64,000 nucleotides of DNA. Source: an uncultured Acidobacteriota bacterium. GTDB lineage: Bacteria > Acidobacteriota > Blastocatellia > Pyrinomonadales > Pyrinomonadaceae. The notes under the pieces were generated by a model. The model was given only the letters and a program-made list of their open reading frames with translations, did no database searches and was not told the DNA's origin. Location: the NCBI GenBank assembly GCA_937873515.1, contig CALMYB010000007.1, forward strand, positions 62,001-126,000, in the 5' to 3' direction. Of the stretch, positions 17,573-26,149 are shown piece after piece (the stretch's first letter is position 1; every line of letters begins with the position of its first letter). Position numbers and translations under genes: made by a program.

Positions 17573-17821
17573 TCATTTGGAGTCGTTTTCGAACATTTCG
17601 CCGGAGCGGGCGCGTTTAACGATATCTGTCCCGGTTTCGCCGGAGGTCAAGCGAGTGCCTTTCTGCTTTTGACGGATCTTTTTAATGACAGCGAGGGCTT
17701 TTTTGTTGGGCTTTGTTGGCGTGTCGCTGTCAAGGATCAAAAGCCGGACCTTACGGCCAGCGAGGCCTTTCGCGTGCCGTGCGACTTCTTCCCAGGTGCC
17801 TTCTAAAACTTGAGCGGTCAT
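17573..17821 (-). CDS. Small hypothetical protein, possibly antitoxin-like
   Basis: An 82-residue protein begins VLEGTWEEVARHAKGLAG. That opening is seen in small bacterial proteins often annotated as antitoxin-like, but no toxin partner is adjacent. The C-terminal half is rich in Lys/Arg. It ends 54 bp upstream of the fumC start region's far side, on the same strand as fumC. Treat the antitoxin idea as weak. Confidence 0.5.
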   Translation of the reverse strand: MTAQVLEGTWEEVARHAKGLAGRKVRLLILDSDTPTKPNKKALAVIKKIRQKQKGTRLTSGETGTDIVKRARSGEMFENDSK

Positions 17822-17875
17822 ACCAAGACGATTCTAACACAGCCCGTGCCGCCGTCAGACAAAATCTCAATTCGC

Positions 17876-19288
17876 TCACGGATGCGTCATATTCTCAGGC
17901 ACTACGAGTTCGTCGAATTTCTCGCTCGTTAGAAGGCCGAGTTGGACGGCGGATTCTTTTAAGCTTATGCCTTTTTTGTGGGCGTTCTTGGCGATCTTCG
18001 CGGCGTTGTCGTAGCCGATGTGCTGATTGAGAGCGGTAACGAGCATCAGCGAATCACGAAGATAATGGTCGATCTTCTCGCGTTCGAGCGTGATGCCTGC
18101 GATGCAGTAATCGACGAATCCGTGGCATGCGTCATGAATGAGCCGGACGGAATGCAGGAAATTGTGGATCATCACGGGCTTGAAGACGTTGAGCTCGAAA
18201 TTGCCCTGCGAACCCGCAAAACCGATCGCGGCGTCGTTGCCGAAAACCTGCACGGCGACCATCGTCATCGCCTCGCTCTGAGTTGGGTTGACCTTGCCGG
18301 GCATTATCGACGAGCCGGGCTCGTTCTCGGGCAGCGAGATCTCGCCGAGGCCGCAACGCGGGCCGGAAGCGAGCCAGCGAATGTCGTTCGCGATCTTCAT
18401 CAAACTTGCGGCGAGCGTCTTTAACGCGCCCGACGCGAACACGATCTCGTCGTGGGCGGAGAGTGCGGCGAATTTATTCGGATGCGACTTGAAAGGCAGG
18501 CCCGTGAGTTCGGCGATCTTCGCTGCGGCGCGCTCGGCGAATTCGGGATGGGCGTTCAATCCGGTGCCGACGGCCGTGCCGCCGATCGCAAGGTCTAGCA
18601 GACCGGGCATCACGAGCTTCAGCCGCTCGATATCGCGATCGACGAGATTTGCCCAACCGCCGAACTCCTGTGACACGGTCACGGGAGTTGCGTCCTGCAA
18701 ATGCGTGCGGCCGATCTTGACGACGCCCTCGAACTCATCCGCTTTCGCCTTGATCGCGGCACTCACCTTTTCCACTTCGGGCAGAAGAGCGTTGACGCGT
18801 TCGGCGGCAGCGATGTACATCGCGGTCGGGAACGTGTCGTTCGAAGATTGCGATTTGTTGACGTCGTCGTTCGGGTGAACGGGCGTTTTCGAACCCATCT
18901 CGCCGCCTGCGAGTTCGATGGCGCGATTCGAGATCACCTCGTTCGCGTTCATATTCGTCTGCGTGCCCGAACCTGTCTGCCAGATTCGCAGAGGAAAGTG
19001 CGAGTCGAGCTTGCCTTCGATAACTTCGTCTGCGGCACGCACGATAAGGTCTCTTTTCTCTTCGGAAAGTTTGCCGAGATCGCAATTCACGATCGCGGCG
19101 GCTTTTTTGAGGATGCCGAGTGCGCGTATCAATTCGCGCGGCATCACGTCGAACCCGATGTCGAAATGCAGGAGCGATCTCTGCGTCTGCGCACCCCAAT
19201 AAACATCGGCGGGCACCTCAACCTCGCCCATCGAATCCGTCTCAATACGTGTCTTCACCGACTTTTCTGCTGCTTCCATTGTCTTCAC
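17876..19288 (-). CDS. fumC: Class II fumarate hydratase
   Basis: FumC interconverts fumarate and (S)-malate in the TCA cycle without an iron-sulfur cluster. The 470-residue length is normal. Family motifs are present: [12 protein letters not shown], the active-site region [10 protein letters not shown] and the signature [11 protein letters not shown]. An alternative ATG three codons in would also serve. The gene is divergent from the accessory RHS region, and the 180-bp gap marks the border between core and accessory DNA. Confidence 0.96.
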   Translation of the reverse strand: MKTMEAAEKSVKTRIETDSMGEVEVPADVYWGAQTQRSLLHFDIGFDVMPRELIRALGILKKAAAIVNCDLGKLSEEKRDLIVRAADEVIEGKLDSHFPLRIWQTGSGTQTNMNANEVISNRAIELAGGEMGSKTPVHPNDDVNKSQSSNDTFPTAMYIAAAERVNALLPEVEKVSAAIKAKADEFEGVVKIGRTHLQDATPVTVSQEFGGWANLVDRDIERLKLVMPGLLDLAIGGTAVGTGLNAHPEFAERAAAKIAELTGLPFKSHPNKFAALSAHDEIVFASGALKTLAASLMKIANDIRWLASGPRCGLGEISLPENEPGSSIMPGKVNPTQSEAMTMVAVQVFGNDAAIGFAGSQGNFELNVFKPVMIHNFLHSVRLIHDACHGFVDYCIAGITLEREKIDHYLRDSLMLVTALNQHIGYDNAAKIAKNAHKKGISLKESAVQLGLLTSEKFDELVVPENMTHP

Positions 19289-19467
19289 TTGCTCGGCCGT
19301 TGCTTACTCGCCAAACGTCAATTCTACCCCGAAAACCCCCACAAAAAAACCGGTGTGAGCTATACTATTTCACGGTAAGATCTAACTGCTCCTGATTTTA
19401 GTTGTTTTTTTCATTCTTTTGACAGGAAAGGGTTTAAGTCGAGGATTGTGCTTTTGTAGAAGATAGA

Positions 19468-19662
19468 ATGAAACATCCAACGAATTCGCGGAAGGCTCGC
19501 ATTTACATTGTTGTTTCTGCTTTTGTTTTTGCACTAGTATTGATCGCGTTGGCAAAATTTGTAAATAGCGGTCCTCTTGTGATCGGTGTCTTTATCATTG
19601 GGTGGCTGATCTTTGCAGTTTTTGTTATTCGATTTTTCTCGGAGTACGACCGGCATGCGTGA
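19468..19662 (+). CDS. Small membrane protein
   Basis: A 64-residue protein with two predicted transmembrane helices (about 11-33 and 36-57) and a short charged tail (SEYDRHA). It is the first gene of the RHS array, and the downstream RHS fragment starts inside or just after its 3' end. Small membrane proteins beside RHS genes are often immunity proteins, but no toxin tail precedes this one in the window. Not identified. Confidence 0.5.
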   Translation: MKHPTNSRKARIYIVVSAFVFALVLIALAKFVNSGPLVIGVFIIGWLIFAVFVIRFFSEYDRHA

Positions 19663-20614
19663 TTCTTGGGGCGCTTTGGGCCGAAGAGTTCGGCGAACGC
19701 ACGGAGCCGAAGACACAAAATTAAGCTACGACGGACTCGACGTTGTGATGGACGACGACAATGGAACGCTGACCAAATATCTGAATGGTGAAAGAATCGA
19801 TAACAAGCTGAGGCAAACAACGGGTTCGGCCACAAGCTACTTCTTAGCCGATCATTTGGGCAGCTCAAACGGCCTGACTGACAGCACAGGAGCTTTGACA
19901 GCGTCAAGTTCGTACGACTCTTTCGGCAATCCATCAAACAGCAATTTTCCGTCCCGATACCAATTCACAGGACGCGAATATGACGCATTTTCAGGTCTCC
20001 AATTCTCGCGAGCACGTTTCTATGATCCTAAGATTGGCAGATTCATCTCCGAAGACCCGATAGGTTTCCGTGGCGGCGATGTTAACCTTTATGGGTACGT
20101 AAGGAATCAGCCATATATTTATCGAGACTCGATGGGGCTGTATCCGGGCGAAGATGTACTTTCGGATCCGAACCTTTGGAGCTCTATTAGGGCGGGCCTC
20201 GCTGCAATTGGAGGTGCCTTAGGAGCCGTGGCCTCGTCTCCGGCGGCGGTGGCGGCTGGAGGATTTGCGGCCGGCTATGGAATTGGATACTATCCGGGAC
20301 AGTGGACAGCGAATAGTCCTTCTAACCCATTCGTTAACGGCCCGTTGAATCCTTGGGGAACACCGATACCAGCCCTTCCGCCTTGGACACCAAAAACCGT
20401 CTCAGGCCCAACGTGCCAGCCGCTGCCAAGACCCATTCCGTGGACAAGTTGGCCAGCCGATCCTCCTGAAATCCCGCTCGGCCCCTATCCACCTTGGACT
20501 CCTGAAAAACATGACGATTGTGTTCAGAAGTGCTCTCATTTGTTGGGCATTCCTGGTGATTATGGCAACAAATACCGAGCCTGTTATCGCAGGTTCATGG
20601 GGACGATTGACTGA
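19655..20614 (+). pseudogene. RHS core/C-terminal fragment, copy 1 (5'-truncated, hybrid)
   Basis: From the ATG at 19655 the frame encodes about 319 residues: the end of an RHS shell (ALGRRVRR, YDGLDVVMDDD), the core motif RFISEDPIGF, and a tail. The tail has a Gly/Ala-rich hydrophobic segment, a Pro-rich stretch containing QPLPRPIPW, and a short Cys-containing end. The YD-repeat barrel and any export signal are missing. Up to 19753 the DNA resembles the second RHS gene (22661-22740), but from 19754 it is almost identical to the third (24498 on). It is thus a recombinant remnant. Its stop overlaps the next start (TGATG). Confidence 0.75.
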
Positions 20615-20862
20615 TGCCAAATTTAGAGAGTGCAATTCAGATAAAACGAAGGGCGAATGCCGCGATCGCCGAACTGGACGCGATTGTTTCTGATTTAGGT
20701 GGACAGGTTGCCGAAGAAGAAATGTTGGCTATTCGGAAAAGCGTCGGCTCCTCAATAGGAATTATCATTAATCAGGTCTTGGAACCTATATTTAGGCAAT
20801 ACCCGGAAATTGATGACGACATATAACGACCGGCCCAGCCACTGCCAAGACCTATTCCGTGG
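19754..20862 (+). repeat. 1,109-bp direct repeat, left copy
   Basis: This segment matches 24498-25606 at a constant offset of 4,744 bp. I found one mismatch (A at 19792, G at 24536). It spans the RHS core and tail, the 70-residue gene and the first 27 bp of a displaced RHS tail. After 20862 the two copies diverge abruptly. Such identity implies a recent duplication or ongoing gene conversion. Confidence 0.9.
20614..20826 (+). CDS. Putative RHS-associated immunity protein, copy 1
   Basis: A 70-residue acidic, helical protein (starting MPNLESAIQIKRRANAA, ending FRQYPEIDDDI) whose ATG overlaps the RHS stop. Placement directly after an RHS tail, with coupling, is the classic position of an immunity gene. 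No domain was recognised. An identical copy follows the other RHS copy at 25358-25570. Confidence 0.6.
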   Translation: MPNLESAIQIKRRANAAIAELDAIVSDLGGQVAEEEMLAIRKSVGSSIGIIINQVLEPIFRQYPEIDDDI

Positions 20863-21030
20863 TATCGAAATAGAACCTTTCCTTTCCCTTCTGACCCACC
20901 TTCGGACCGCGACGGCTGCGCTCAGGAATGGGCTGATGCCTACGAATGGTGTGCCGAGAATATCGGGAGGCCTGATCAGCGGGGCGGCACGGGCGCGCGT
21001 TTCTCAACGATGCGGTGGCAATCGTATTGA
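20836..21030 (+). pseudogene. Displaced RHS C-terminal tail A
   Basis: An open frame without its own start runs from 20836 to the TGA at 21028-21030. It opens with the same QPLPRPIPW motif found inside the RHS tail at 20417-20443, then has a different sequence (DRDGCAQEWADAYEWC and a basic end). It therefore looks like the 3' end of a former RHS gene, cut off when another tail was inserted upstream. A TPR gene follows at once, probably its former immunity gene. Confidence 0.6.
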
Positions 21031-21042
21031 TTGAGGGATAAT

Positions 21043-21570
21043 ATGACCTACGACGAGTTGCTAGAGCGAGTAGAAATAGCGTTGAATGCCAACGATGCCA
21101 AAACCGCGATCAAGTTATGTGATAGCTTTATCTTGGCTAATCCTAGTTCGCCAGCGGGCTATAAGAAGCGTTCTGGTGTCCACGCTCGTCTTGAGAATTT
21201 TTCCTGTGCAATTACGGATATTAGTGAAGCTATCCGACTTAGTTCAAAGGAGGCGGATTACTACTTTTTTCGAGGCTGGTGGAAATTTGAATCTGGTGAT
21301 CTGGATGGGGCGATAGAAGATCAGTCAGTTGCAATCAATCTTGAGGCTCATAGTCTCGAGAAGGTTGTGACTGAAAGTGCTTTTTTTTTCCGGGCGCTTG
21401 CTCGACTCGAATTGGGCGATTACAAGTCAGCGCTCCTCGATGTAGAACGAGTCCCAGATGACTTTCTCATTTATCTAAGAAGGACCGGTGAAATCACAAA
21501 GAGCGAACTTATTAAGCTAGCAAAGAAGTCACTAGACTCTGATCGAGGACAAAATGATTTCAGACAGTGA
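21043..21570 (+). CDS. TPR protein, putative immunity to displaced tail A
   Basis: The ATG at 21043 has a GAGGG site about 8 nt upstream, so it is preferred to a TTG at 21031; the product is 175 residues. It consists of TPR-like helical pairs (about residues 3-130, for example AIKLCDSFILANPSSPAGYKKR and AITDISEAIRL). TPR proteins occur among immunity proteins of polymorphic toxins. It lies 12 bp after the displaced tail and overlaps the next small gene by 17 bp. Confidence 0.65.
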   Translation: MTYDELLERVEIALNANDAKTAIKLCDSFILANPSSPAGYKKRSGVHARLENFSCAITDISEAIRLSSKEADYYFFRGWWKFESGDLDGAIEDQSVAINLEAHSLEKVVTESAFFFRALARLELGDYKSALLDVERVPDDFLIYLRRTGEITKSELIKLAKKSLDSDRGQNDFRQ

Positions 21571-21793
21571 GATCGACGCAATATTGCTTTCGAAAATTGA
21601 TTCAAGGTGGCGGAAGGGCGCCTATGTTGTAGGGCAATGCATGCTCGAAATCGACATAGAGCAGAGGCGTGGATTGCAAGATCTTTATTTTCTAGGAAGG
21701 GTTGCGAAGTTAGTAGCAAGGGGAAAGGTTGAGTACCAAGGCGACTTGGCAGATTTGCGACGATGCGAAGTTCGGCTCACGAGCATGGAGTAG
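21554..21793 (+). CDS. DUF3658-like small protein
   Basis: A 79-residue protein with a GAGGA ribosome site before its ATG. The pattern YVVGQCMLEID, then LYFLGRVAKLVARGKVEYQGDL and RRCEVRL resembles the C-terminal DUF3658 domain found alone or fused in bacterial small proteins. Its start overlaps the TPR gene, indicating co-translation. A role as part of the immunity pair is inferred from position only. Confidence 0.6.
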   Translation: MISDSEIDAILLSKIDSRWRKGAYVVGQCMLEIDIEQRRGLQDLYFLGRVAKLVARGKVEYQGDLADLRRCEVRLTSME

Positions 21794-21799
21794 ATTTGG

Positions 21800-23494
21800 A
21801 TGGGTATGATTCTCAACGTCTCGGAGCATTTAATTAGCGATCAAAAGGACTCATCCAGTTTGACGAGTGAAGGCGCGGCGGGCAATCCTCCGCCGACGCC
21901 GATCGAGACGGCCGTCTATGCTTATGACGAGCTTTCGAGGCTGGCCTCTGCGGTAAATAATGTCGGCACCGTGAGCTTTACATACGACAACCGCGGACGC
22001 TTAAAGACCGAAACCGATGTCTTCGGCCACGTCACCGAACGCGTTTACGACGCCGCAAACCGACGTACGCAGTTAAAGCTCGACGGGAGCGTTCACACGA
22101 CGTACAATTACGACAATGCGAATCGGCTGACAACCCTGACCGACGAGGCAAGCCAGAACTTTACATTCGGTTACGACGTTGCGGATCGTTTGATATCGAA
22201 AGCATTGCCGAACGGCGTGAATACAACATATGAATACGATGGGATGTCGCGGTTGAAACGGCTGAAGGATGTCGGTCCATCCGGCACATTGTTCGACCGC
22301 CAATATGGTTACGATACAGCCAATCAAATTTCGCAGATTATAGAGCCGTCGCAAACAAGGAGCTTCGGTTATGACAATATCGACCGTTTAACGTCGATGA
22401 CGAACGGAATGGCGAATGAAAGCTATGCGTTTGATGCGGTGGGAAACAGGACGAGTTCGCACCTGAGTTCGACGTATTCTTATCAGCCGTTCAACAAGAT
22501 CGCATCGACGCAGACGGCGAACTACGGAAGCGATCAGAACGGCAATATGACCACAAAGGCCGAAGGTTCAAATCTATGGCGCTACACCTGGGATTACGAA
22601 AATCGCCTGAGCGAGGCATCGACGCGTAAACAAAGGGTTCGCTACAAATATGACGCTCTCGGCCGCAGAGTGCGGCGGACACACGGTGCCGAAGACACAA
22701 AATTCAGCTACGACGGACTCGACGTTGTGATGGACGATGATTCTGTTTCGGGCACGACAAAATATCAGAACGGTCTCGGCATCGATAGCAAACTCAGCTT
22801 GAAGCAGGGTGCGTCCACGAACTATTTCCTCGCCGATCACTTAGGAAGTACGAACGCTCTTACGGATAACACGGGTGCGACAATCGCTAGTCAGACTTAT
22901 GACAGTTTCGGGAATCCAACAAACTCGAGCTTTCCGTCTCGATATCAGTTCACCGGACGTGAGTACGATCCGTTGACGAAACTTCAGTATTCAAGAGCAA
23001 GATTTTACGATCCTAAGATTGGCAGATTCATCTCCGAAGACCCGATCGGTTTCGGCGGCGGAGACATTAATCTTTACGGGTACGTGCGGAATCAGCCTAG
23101 CATGCTTAGGGATCCGAGCGGTGAGATACCAGTGTGGGATAATTTCTGGTACTGGCACTATGCCAAACAATGTGCTCAAGGTGGAGTCGAAGCAGCGTGC
23201 AGTTTCAATCCCGCGAATCAAAGTCAGGACGGCTTAGAACGAATGGCTCAAGCTGCGTTCGACAGCGGTAGTGGCAGCGTTAGCGGCCTTCGATTCAGGA
23301 AAGGATACGGCGACAACGAAGCGTGTCGGAAGATGGAGTACTACTCAGGCGAAGTCTGGGCAGATGCATTTCCGACGAATATGCGGAAAATCAGTCCGGA
23401 CGATCCTATTGAGGGAACCGCAGTAAAGATTGCCCAAGCGAGGCCAGCTTCTAAATTGGGTCGGGCATGGGACTGGGTAAAGTCGTGGTTTTAA
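21800..23494 (+). CDS. RHS repeat protein (5'-truncated) with unknown toxin-like tail
   Basis: The 564-residue frame has many YD repeats (about residues 40-290, such as VYAYDELSRLASAVNN and TYEYDGMSRLKRL). The RHS core follows, with RFISEDPIGF near 410 and LYGYVRNQPSM. A 125-residue tail with several Cys starts after DPSG (WYWHYAKQCAQGG and later RKMEYYSGEVWADAF). The tail matches no toxin I recognise. No signal peptide or N-terminal export domain is present, so it looks like the 3' part of a once longer gene. Two membrane-protein genes follow and may give immunity. Confidence 0.75.
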   Translation: MGMILNVSEHLISDQKDSSSLTSEGAAGNPPPTPIETAVYAYDELSRLASAVNNVGTVSFTYDNRGRLKTETDVFGHVTERVYDAANRRTQLKLDGSVHTTYNYDNANRLTTLTDEASQNFTFGYDVADRLISKALPNGVNTTYEYDGMSRLKRLKDVGPSGTLFDRQYGYDTANQISQIIEPSQTRSFGYDNIDRLTSMTNGMANESYAFDAVGNRTSSHLSSTYSYQPFNKIASTQTANYGSDQNGNMTTKAEGSNLWRYTWDYENRLSEASTRKQRVRYKYDALGRRVRRTHGAEDTKFSYDGLDVVMDDDSVSGTTKYQNGLGIDSKLSLKQGASTNYFLADHLGSTNALTDNTGATIASQTYDSFGNPTNSSFPSRYQFTGREYDPLTKLQYSRARFYDPKIGRFISEDPIGFGGGDINLYGYVRNQPSMLRDPSGEIPVWDNFWYWHYAKQCAQGGVEAACSFNPANQSQDGLERMAQAAFDSGSGSVSGLRFRKGYGDNEACRKMEYYSGEVWADAFPTNMRKISPDDPIEGTAVKIAQARPASKLGRAWDWVKSWF

Positions 23495-23760
23495 GGTGGA
23501 ATTCCGGTGACGCCTTGGCGGCCGCCGCGTTTGCCTTCATTCTCTACGGAATCCTATACAAATTGCTATTTGATAATTTCGAGGACTTTGTGTCGCAGAT
23601 GAGAGGCACAATTGGAAGATTAGTCATAGCGGTTGTCCTCGATTCCCTGTTAAATTGGTCGCCGACATCCGAAAAGATTAGCTTTAGATTTATAGCTTGG
23701 GCCGTAACTGGAGTGCTCGGATGGATTGGCATGTACTGGCTGTTAGCCGTCTCCTTATGA
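23467..23760 (+). CDS. Small membrane protein, putative immunity
   Basis: A 97-residue product with about three hydrophobic helices (ALAAAAFAFILYGILYKLLF, RLVIAVVLDSLL and a C-terminal span). The ATG at 23467 lies inside the RHS 3' end; a later non-ATG start near 23515 is also possible. It overlaps the next membrane gene by 4 bp (ATGA). Its position directly after an RHS tail supports an immunity role against a membrane-acting toxin, but this is inference. Confidence 0.5.
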   Translation: MGLGKVVVLRWNSGDALAAAAFAFILYGILYKLLFDNFEDFVSQMRGTIGRLVIAVVLDSLLNWSPTSEKISFRFIAWAVTGVLGWIGMYWLLAVSL

Positions 23761-24155
23761 AGACTAATCGCATGATTCTCAAATCAGTTGGTATCGTATT
23801 GGTTGGAGTGGTTTCGAGTCTTTTAGGCCTGAGTTTTTTCGTGACTGTAGACGTGGTTGCGATGAATCTTGGTCTTTTCCAGATCAACGATTCCGCGGGA
23901 GTCGTAGCTAGGTCTGACTGGATTTACTTTCCGCTGATATGTGCACTTGATTCGTTCCTTGTAAGTATTCTTAGTCGGAGACCGCTCCGATTTCTTCTCT
24001 GCATCCTAGCTCTTGTACCATTGCTAGCTGCCTGGTTGTATTCCAGTTCACATTCCCTGAGCTCAATTGTGTTTGTAGTTGGTTACTTTACTATGGCTTT
24101 GGCCGTTGCTGCAATCATACCATCTGCGAGTAACGAGCCGATGAAGGAAATGTAA
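23757..24155 (+). CDS. Four-helix membrane protein, putative immunity
   Basis: From the ATG overlapping the previous stop the product is 132 residues with four likely transmembrane segments (about 6-28, 47-62, 70-88 and 95-118). No family is recognised. It ends immediately before the ATG of the next RHS fragment (TAA then ATG). Its coupling to the upstream small membrane gene suggests both belong to the preceding RHS tail. Confidence 0.55.
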   Translation: MKTNRMILKSVGIVLVGVVSSLLGLSFFVTVDVVAMNLGLFQINDSAGVVARSDWIYFPLICALDSFLVSILSRRPLRFLLCILALVPLLAAWLYSSSHSLSSIVFVVGYFTMALAVAAIIPSASNEPMKEM

Positions 24156-25358
24156 ATGATAGCGAAGCGTAAACATCGGCTGGCGTTTGATGCGGTGGGC
24201 AACCGCACGAGCAGTCATCCGTCGAGCAGTTATACGTATTCGCCGTTTAATCGGCTGACGGCGACGCAGACGGCGAGTTTTGGCTATGACGCGGATGGTA
24301 ATAATACGTCGAAGGCTGAGGGGAGCGATCTATGGCGGTTTGGGTTTGATCGAGACAATCGCTTGTTTTCAGCCTCGACGAGAAAACGCTCTGTCCGCTA
24401 TCAATACGATGCATTGGGTCGCAGGGTGAGACGACACACTCCGGGCACAAAGGAGTTGACCAAATACACGTATGACGGGCTTGATGTCGTGATGGATGAC
24501 GACAATGGAACGCTGACCAAATATCTGAATGGTGAAGGAATCGATAACAAGCTGAGGCAAACAACGGGTTCGGCCACAAGCTACTTCTTAGCCGATCATT
24601 TGGGCAGCTCAAACGGCCTGACTGACAGCACAGGAGCTTTGACAGCGTCAAGTTCGTACGACTCTTTCGGCAATCCATCAAACAGCAATTTTCCGTCCCG
24701 ATACCAATTCACAGGACGCGAATATGACGCATTTTCAGGTCTCCAATTCTCGCGAGCACGTTTCTATGATCCTAAGATTGGCAGATTCATCTCCGAAGAC
24801 CCGATAGGTTTCCGTGGCGGCGATGTTAACCTTTATGGGTACGTAAGGAATCAGCCATATATTTATCGAGACTCGATGGGGCTGTATCCGGGCGAAGATG
24901 TACTTTCGGATCCGAACCTTTGGAGCTCTATTAGGGCGGGCCTCGCTGCAATTGGAGGTGCCTTAGGAGCCGTGGCCTCGTCTCCGGCGGCGGTGGCGGC
25001 TGGAGGATTTGCGGCCGGCTATGGAATTGGATACTATCCGGGACAGTGGACAGCGAATAGTCCTTCTAACCCATTCGTTAACGGCCCGTTGAATCCTTGG
25101 GGAACACCGATACCAGCCCTTCCGCCTTGGACACCAAAAACCGTCTCAGGCCCAACGTGCCAGCCGCTGCCAAGACCCATTCCGTGGACAAGTTGGCCAG
25201 CCGATCCTCCTGAAATCCCGCTCGGCCCCTATCCACCTTGGACTCCTGAAAAACATGACGATTGTGTTCAGAAGTGCTCTCATTTGTTGGGCATTCCTGG
25301 TGATTATGGCAACAAATACCGAGCCTGTTATCGCAGGTTCATGGGGACGATTGACTGA
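24156..25358 (+). CDS. RHS repeat fragment with Pro-rich tail, copy 2
   Basis: A 400-residue frame begins inside the YD-repeat region (LAFDAVGNRTSSH), contains the RHS core (YDALGRRVRR, RFISEDPIGF near residue 210), and ends with the same tail as copy 1. The tail is a Gly/Ala-rich hydrophobic stretch, Pro-rich QPLPRPIPW, then KHDDCVQKC and YRACYRRF. The N-terminal two-thirds expected of a full RHS protein are missing. The ATG directly follows a stop codon, so expression may depend on the upstream genes. Confidence 0.75.
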   Translation: MIAKRKHRLAFDAVGNRTSSHPSSSYTYSPFNRLTATQTASFGYDADGNNTSKAEGSDLWRFGFDRDNRLFSASTRKRSVRYQYDALGRRVRRHTPGTKELTKYTYDGLDVVMDDDNGTLTKYLNGEGIDNKLRQTTGSATSYFLADHLGSSNGLTDSTGALTASSSYDSFGNPSNSNFPSRYQFTGREYDAFSGLQFSRARFYDPKIGRFISEDPIGFRGGDVNLYGYVRNQPYIYRDSMGLYPGEDVLSDPNLWSSIRAGLAAIGGALGAVASSPAAVAAGGFAAGYGIGYYPGQWTANSPSNPFVNGPLNPWGTPIPALPPWTPKTVSGPTCQPLPRPIPWTSWPADPPEIPLGPYPPWTPEKHDDCVQKCSHLLGIPGDYGNKYRACYRRFMGTID

Positions 25359-25606
25359 TGCCAAATTTAGAGAGTGCAATTCAGATAAAACGAAGGGCGA
25401 ATGCCGCGATCGCCGAACTGGACGCGATTGTTTCTGATTTAGGTGGACAGGTTGCCGAAGAAGAAATGTTGGCTATTCGGAAAAGCGTCGGCTCCTCAAT
25501 AGGAATTATCATTAATCAGGTCTTGGAACCTATATTTAGGCAATACCCGGAAATTGATGACGACATATAACGACCGGCCCAGCCACTGCCAAGACCTATT
25601 CCGTGG
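24498..25606 (+). repeat. 1,109-bp direct repeat, right copy
   Basis: Same unit as 19754-20862. Upstream of 24498 this copy continues with its own RHS sequence, whereas the left copy switches to a different one. Downstream of 25606 the displaced tails differ. This copy is probably the donor for the hybrid left copy, because its reading frame extends further upstream. Confidence 0.9.
25358..25570 (+). CDS. Putative RHS-associated immunity protein, copy 2
   Basis: Identical to the 70-residue protein at 20614-20826, with the same overlap of its ATG with the RHS stop codon. Retention of an intact identical copy suggests selection for immunity or a very recent duplication. No known domain. Confidence 0.6.
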   Translation: MPNLESAIQIKRRANAAIAELDAIVSDLGGQVAEEEMLAIRKSVGSSIGIIINQVLEPIFRQYPEIDDDI

Positions 25607-25822
25607 ACCAGAAACCGGGTAGATCCTTGGCCAGTTAACCCTCCGCGCGATCCAGATGACGAGTGCGAGCGTCAGTACATAGCCGATTCGGAGATTTGTG
25701 CTCGGCTGCCAAATCCCTCGGACCGTCGCGCTTGTCGGGAGCATGCAATGCTTCGTTATTCAAGCTGTTTAGCAGGACGGCCAATCCCCCACAATCCGTG
25801 GCCTGATTTTCCTTGGAGGTAA
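25580..25822 (+). pseudogene. Displaced RHS C-terminal tail B
   Basis: An open frame without a start codon begins with QPLPRPIPW and continues with a different sequence from tail A: a Cys-rich region (DECERQYIADSEIC, RRACREHAML, YSSCLAGRPIPHNP) ending at TAA 25820-25822. The spaced-Cys pattern is common in short RHS tails. It sits after the second copy of the 70-residue gene, just as tail A follows the first copy, and is followed after 6 bp by an immunity-like gene. Confidence 0.6.
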
Positions 25823-25828
25823 AATCGC

Positions 25829-26143
25829 GTGCATATTGAGTTAGGCGAGACTATTGCTGAACGAACTTTTCGAGTGCATGATGAGAATGGAAACGAGACT
25901 TTTGCAAAAGTGATTTTTGGAATGCCACGACAGATGCAAGACTCGGACGACGTTTTTGTTCCATACTTGATAGAAGCGCTAGACCGTAAAAAGCTGTGGT
26001 ATATGGTCGGAATCGATGCATTCCAAGCTATTCAACTTGCCCTTCGGGTAATCAGTTCAGAGATTTTCGCTATTGAAAATCGATACAATGTGAAGTTTTC
26101 TTGGGACGGAGACGACGAGGGCGGTCTTGGCTTTGTCGATTAA
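25829..26143 (+). CDS. DUF6968-like protein, putative immunity to displaced tail B
   Basis: Starts with GTG, preceded by a GGAGG 7-12 nt upstream inside the tail-B reading frame. The 104-residue product has the order beta-strand region, FGMPRQMQD, then VGIDAFQAIQLALRVIS, which resembles DUF6968 proteins found beside secreted toxin genes. Location directly after the displaced Cys-rich tail supports an immunity role. Confidence 0.6.
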   Translation: MHIELGETIAERTFRVHDENGNETFAKVIFGMPRQMQDSDDVFVPYLIEALDRKKLWYMVGIDAFQAIQLALRVISSEIFAIENRYNVKFSWDGDDEGGLGFVD

Positions 26144-26149
26144 ACATTC

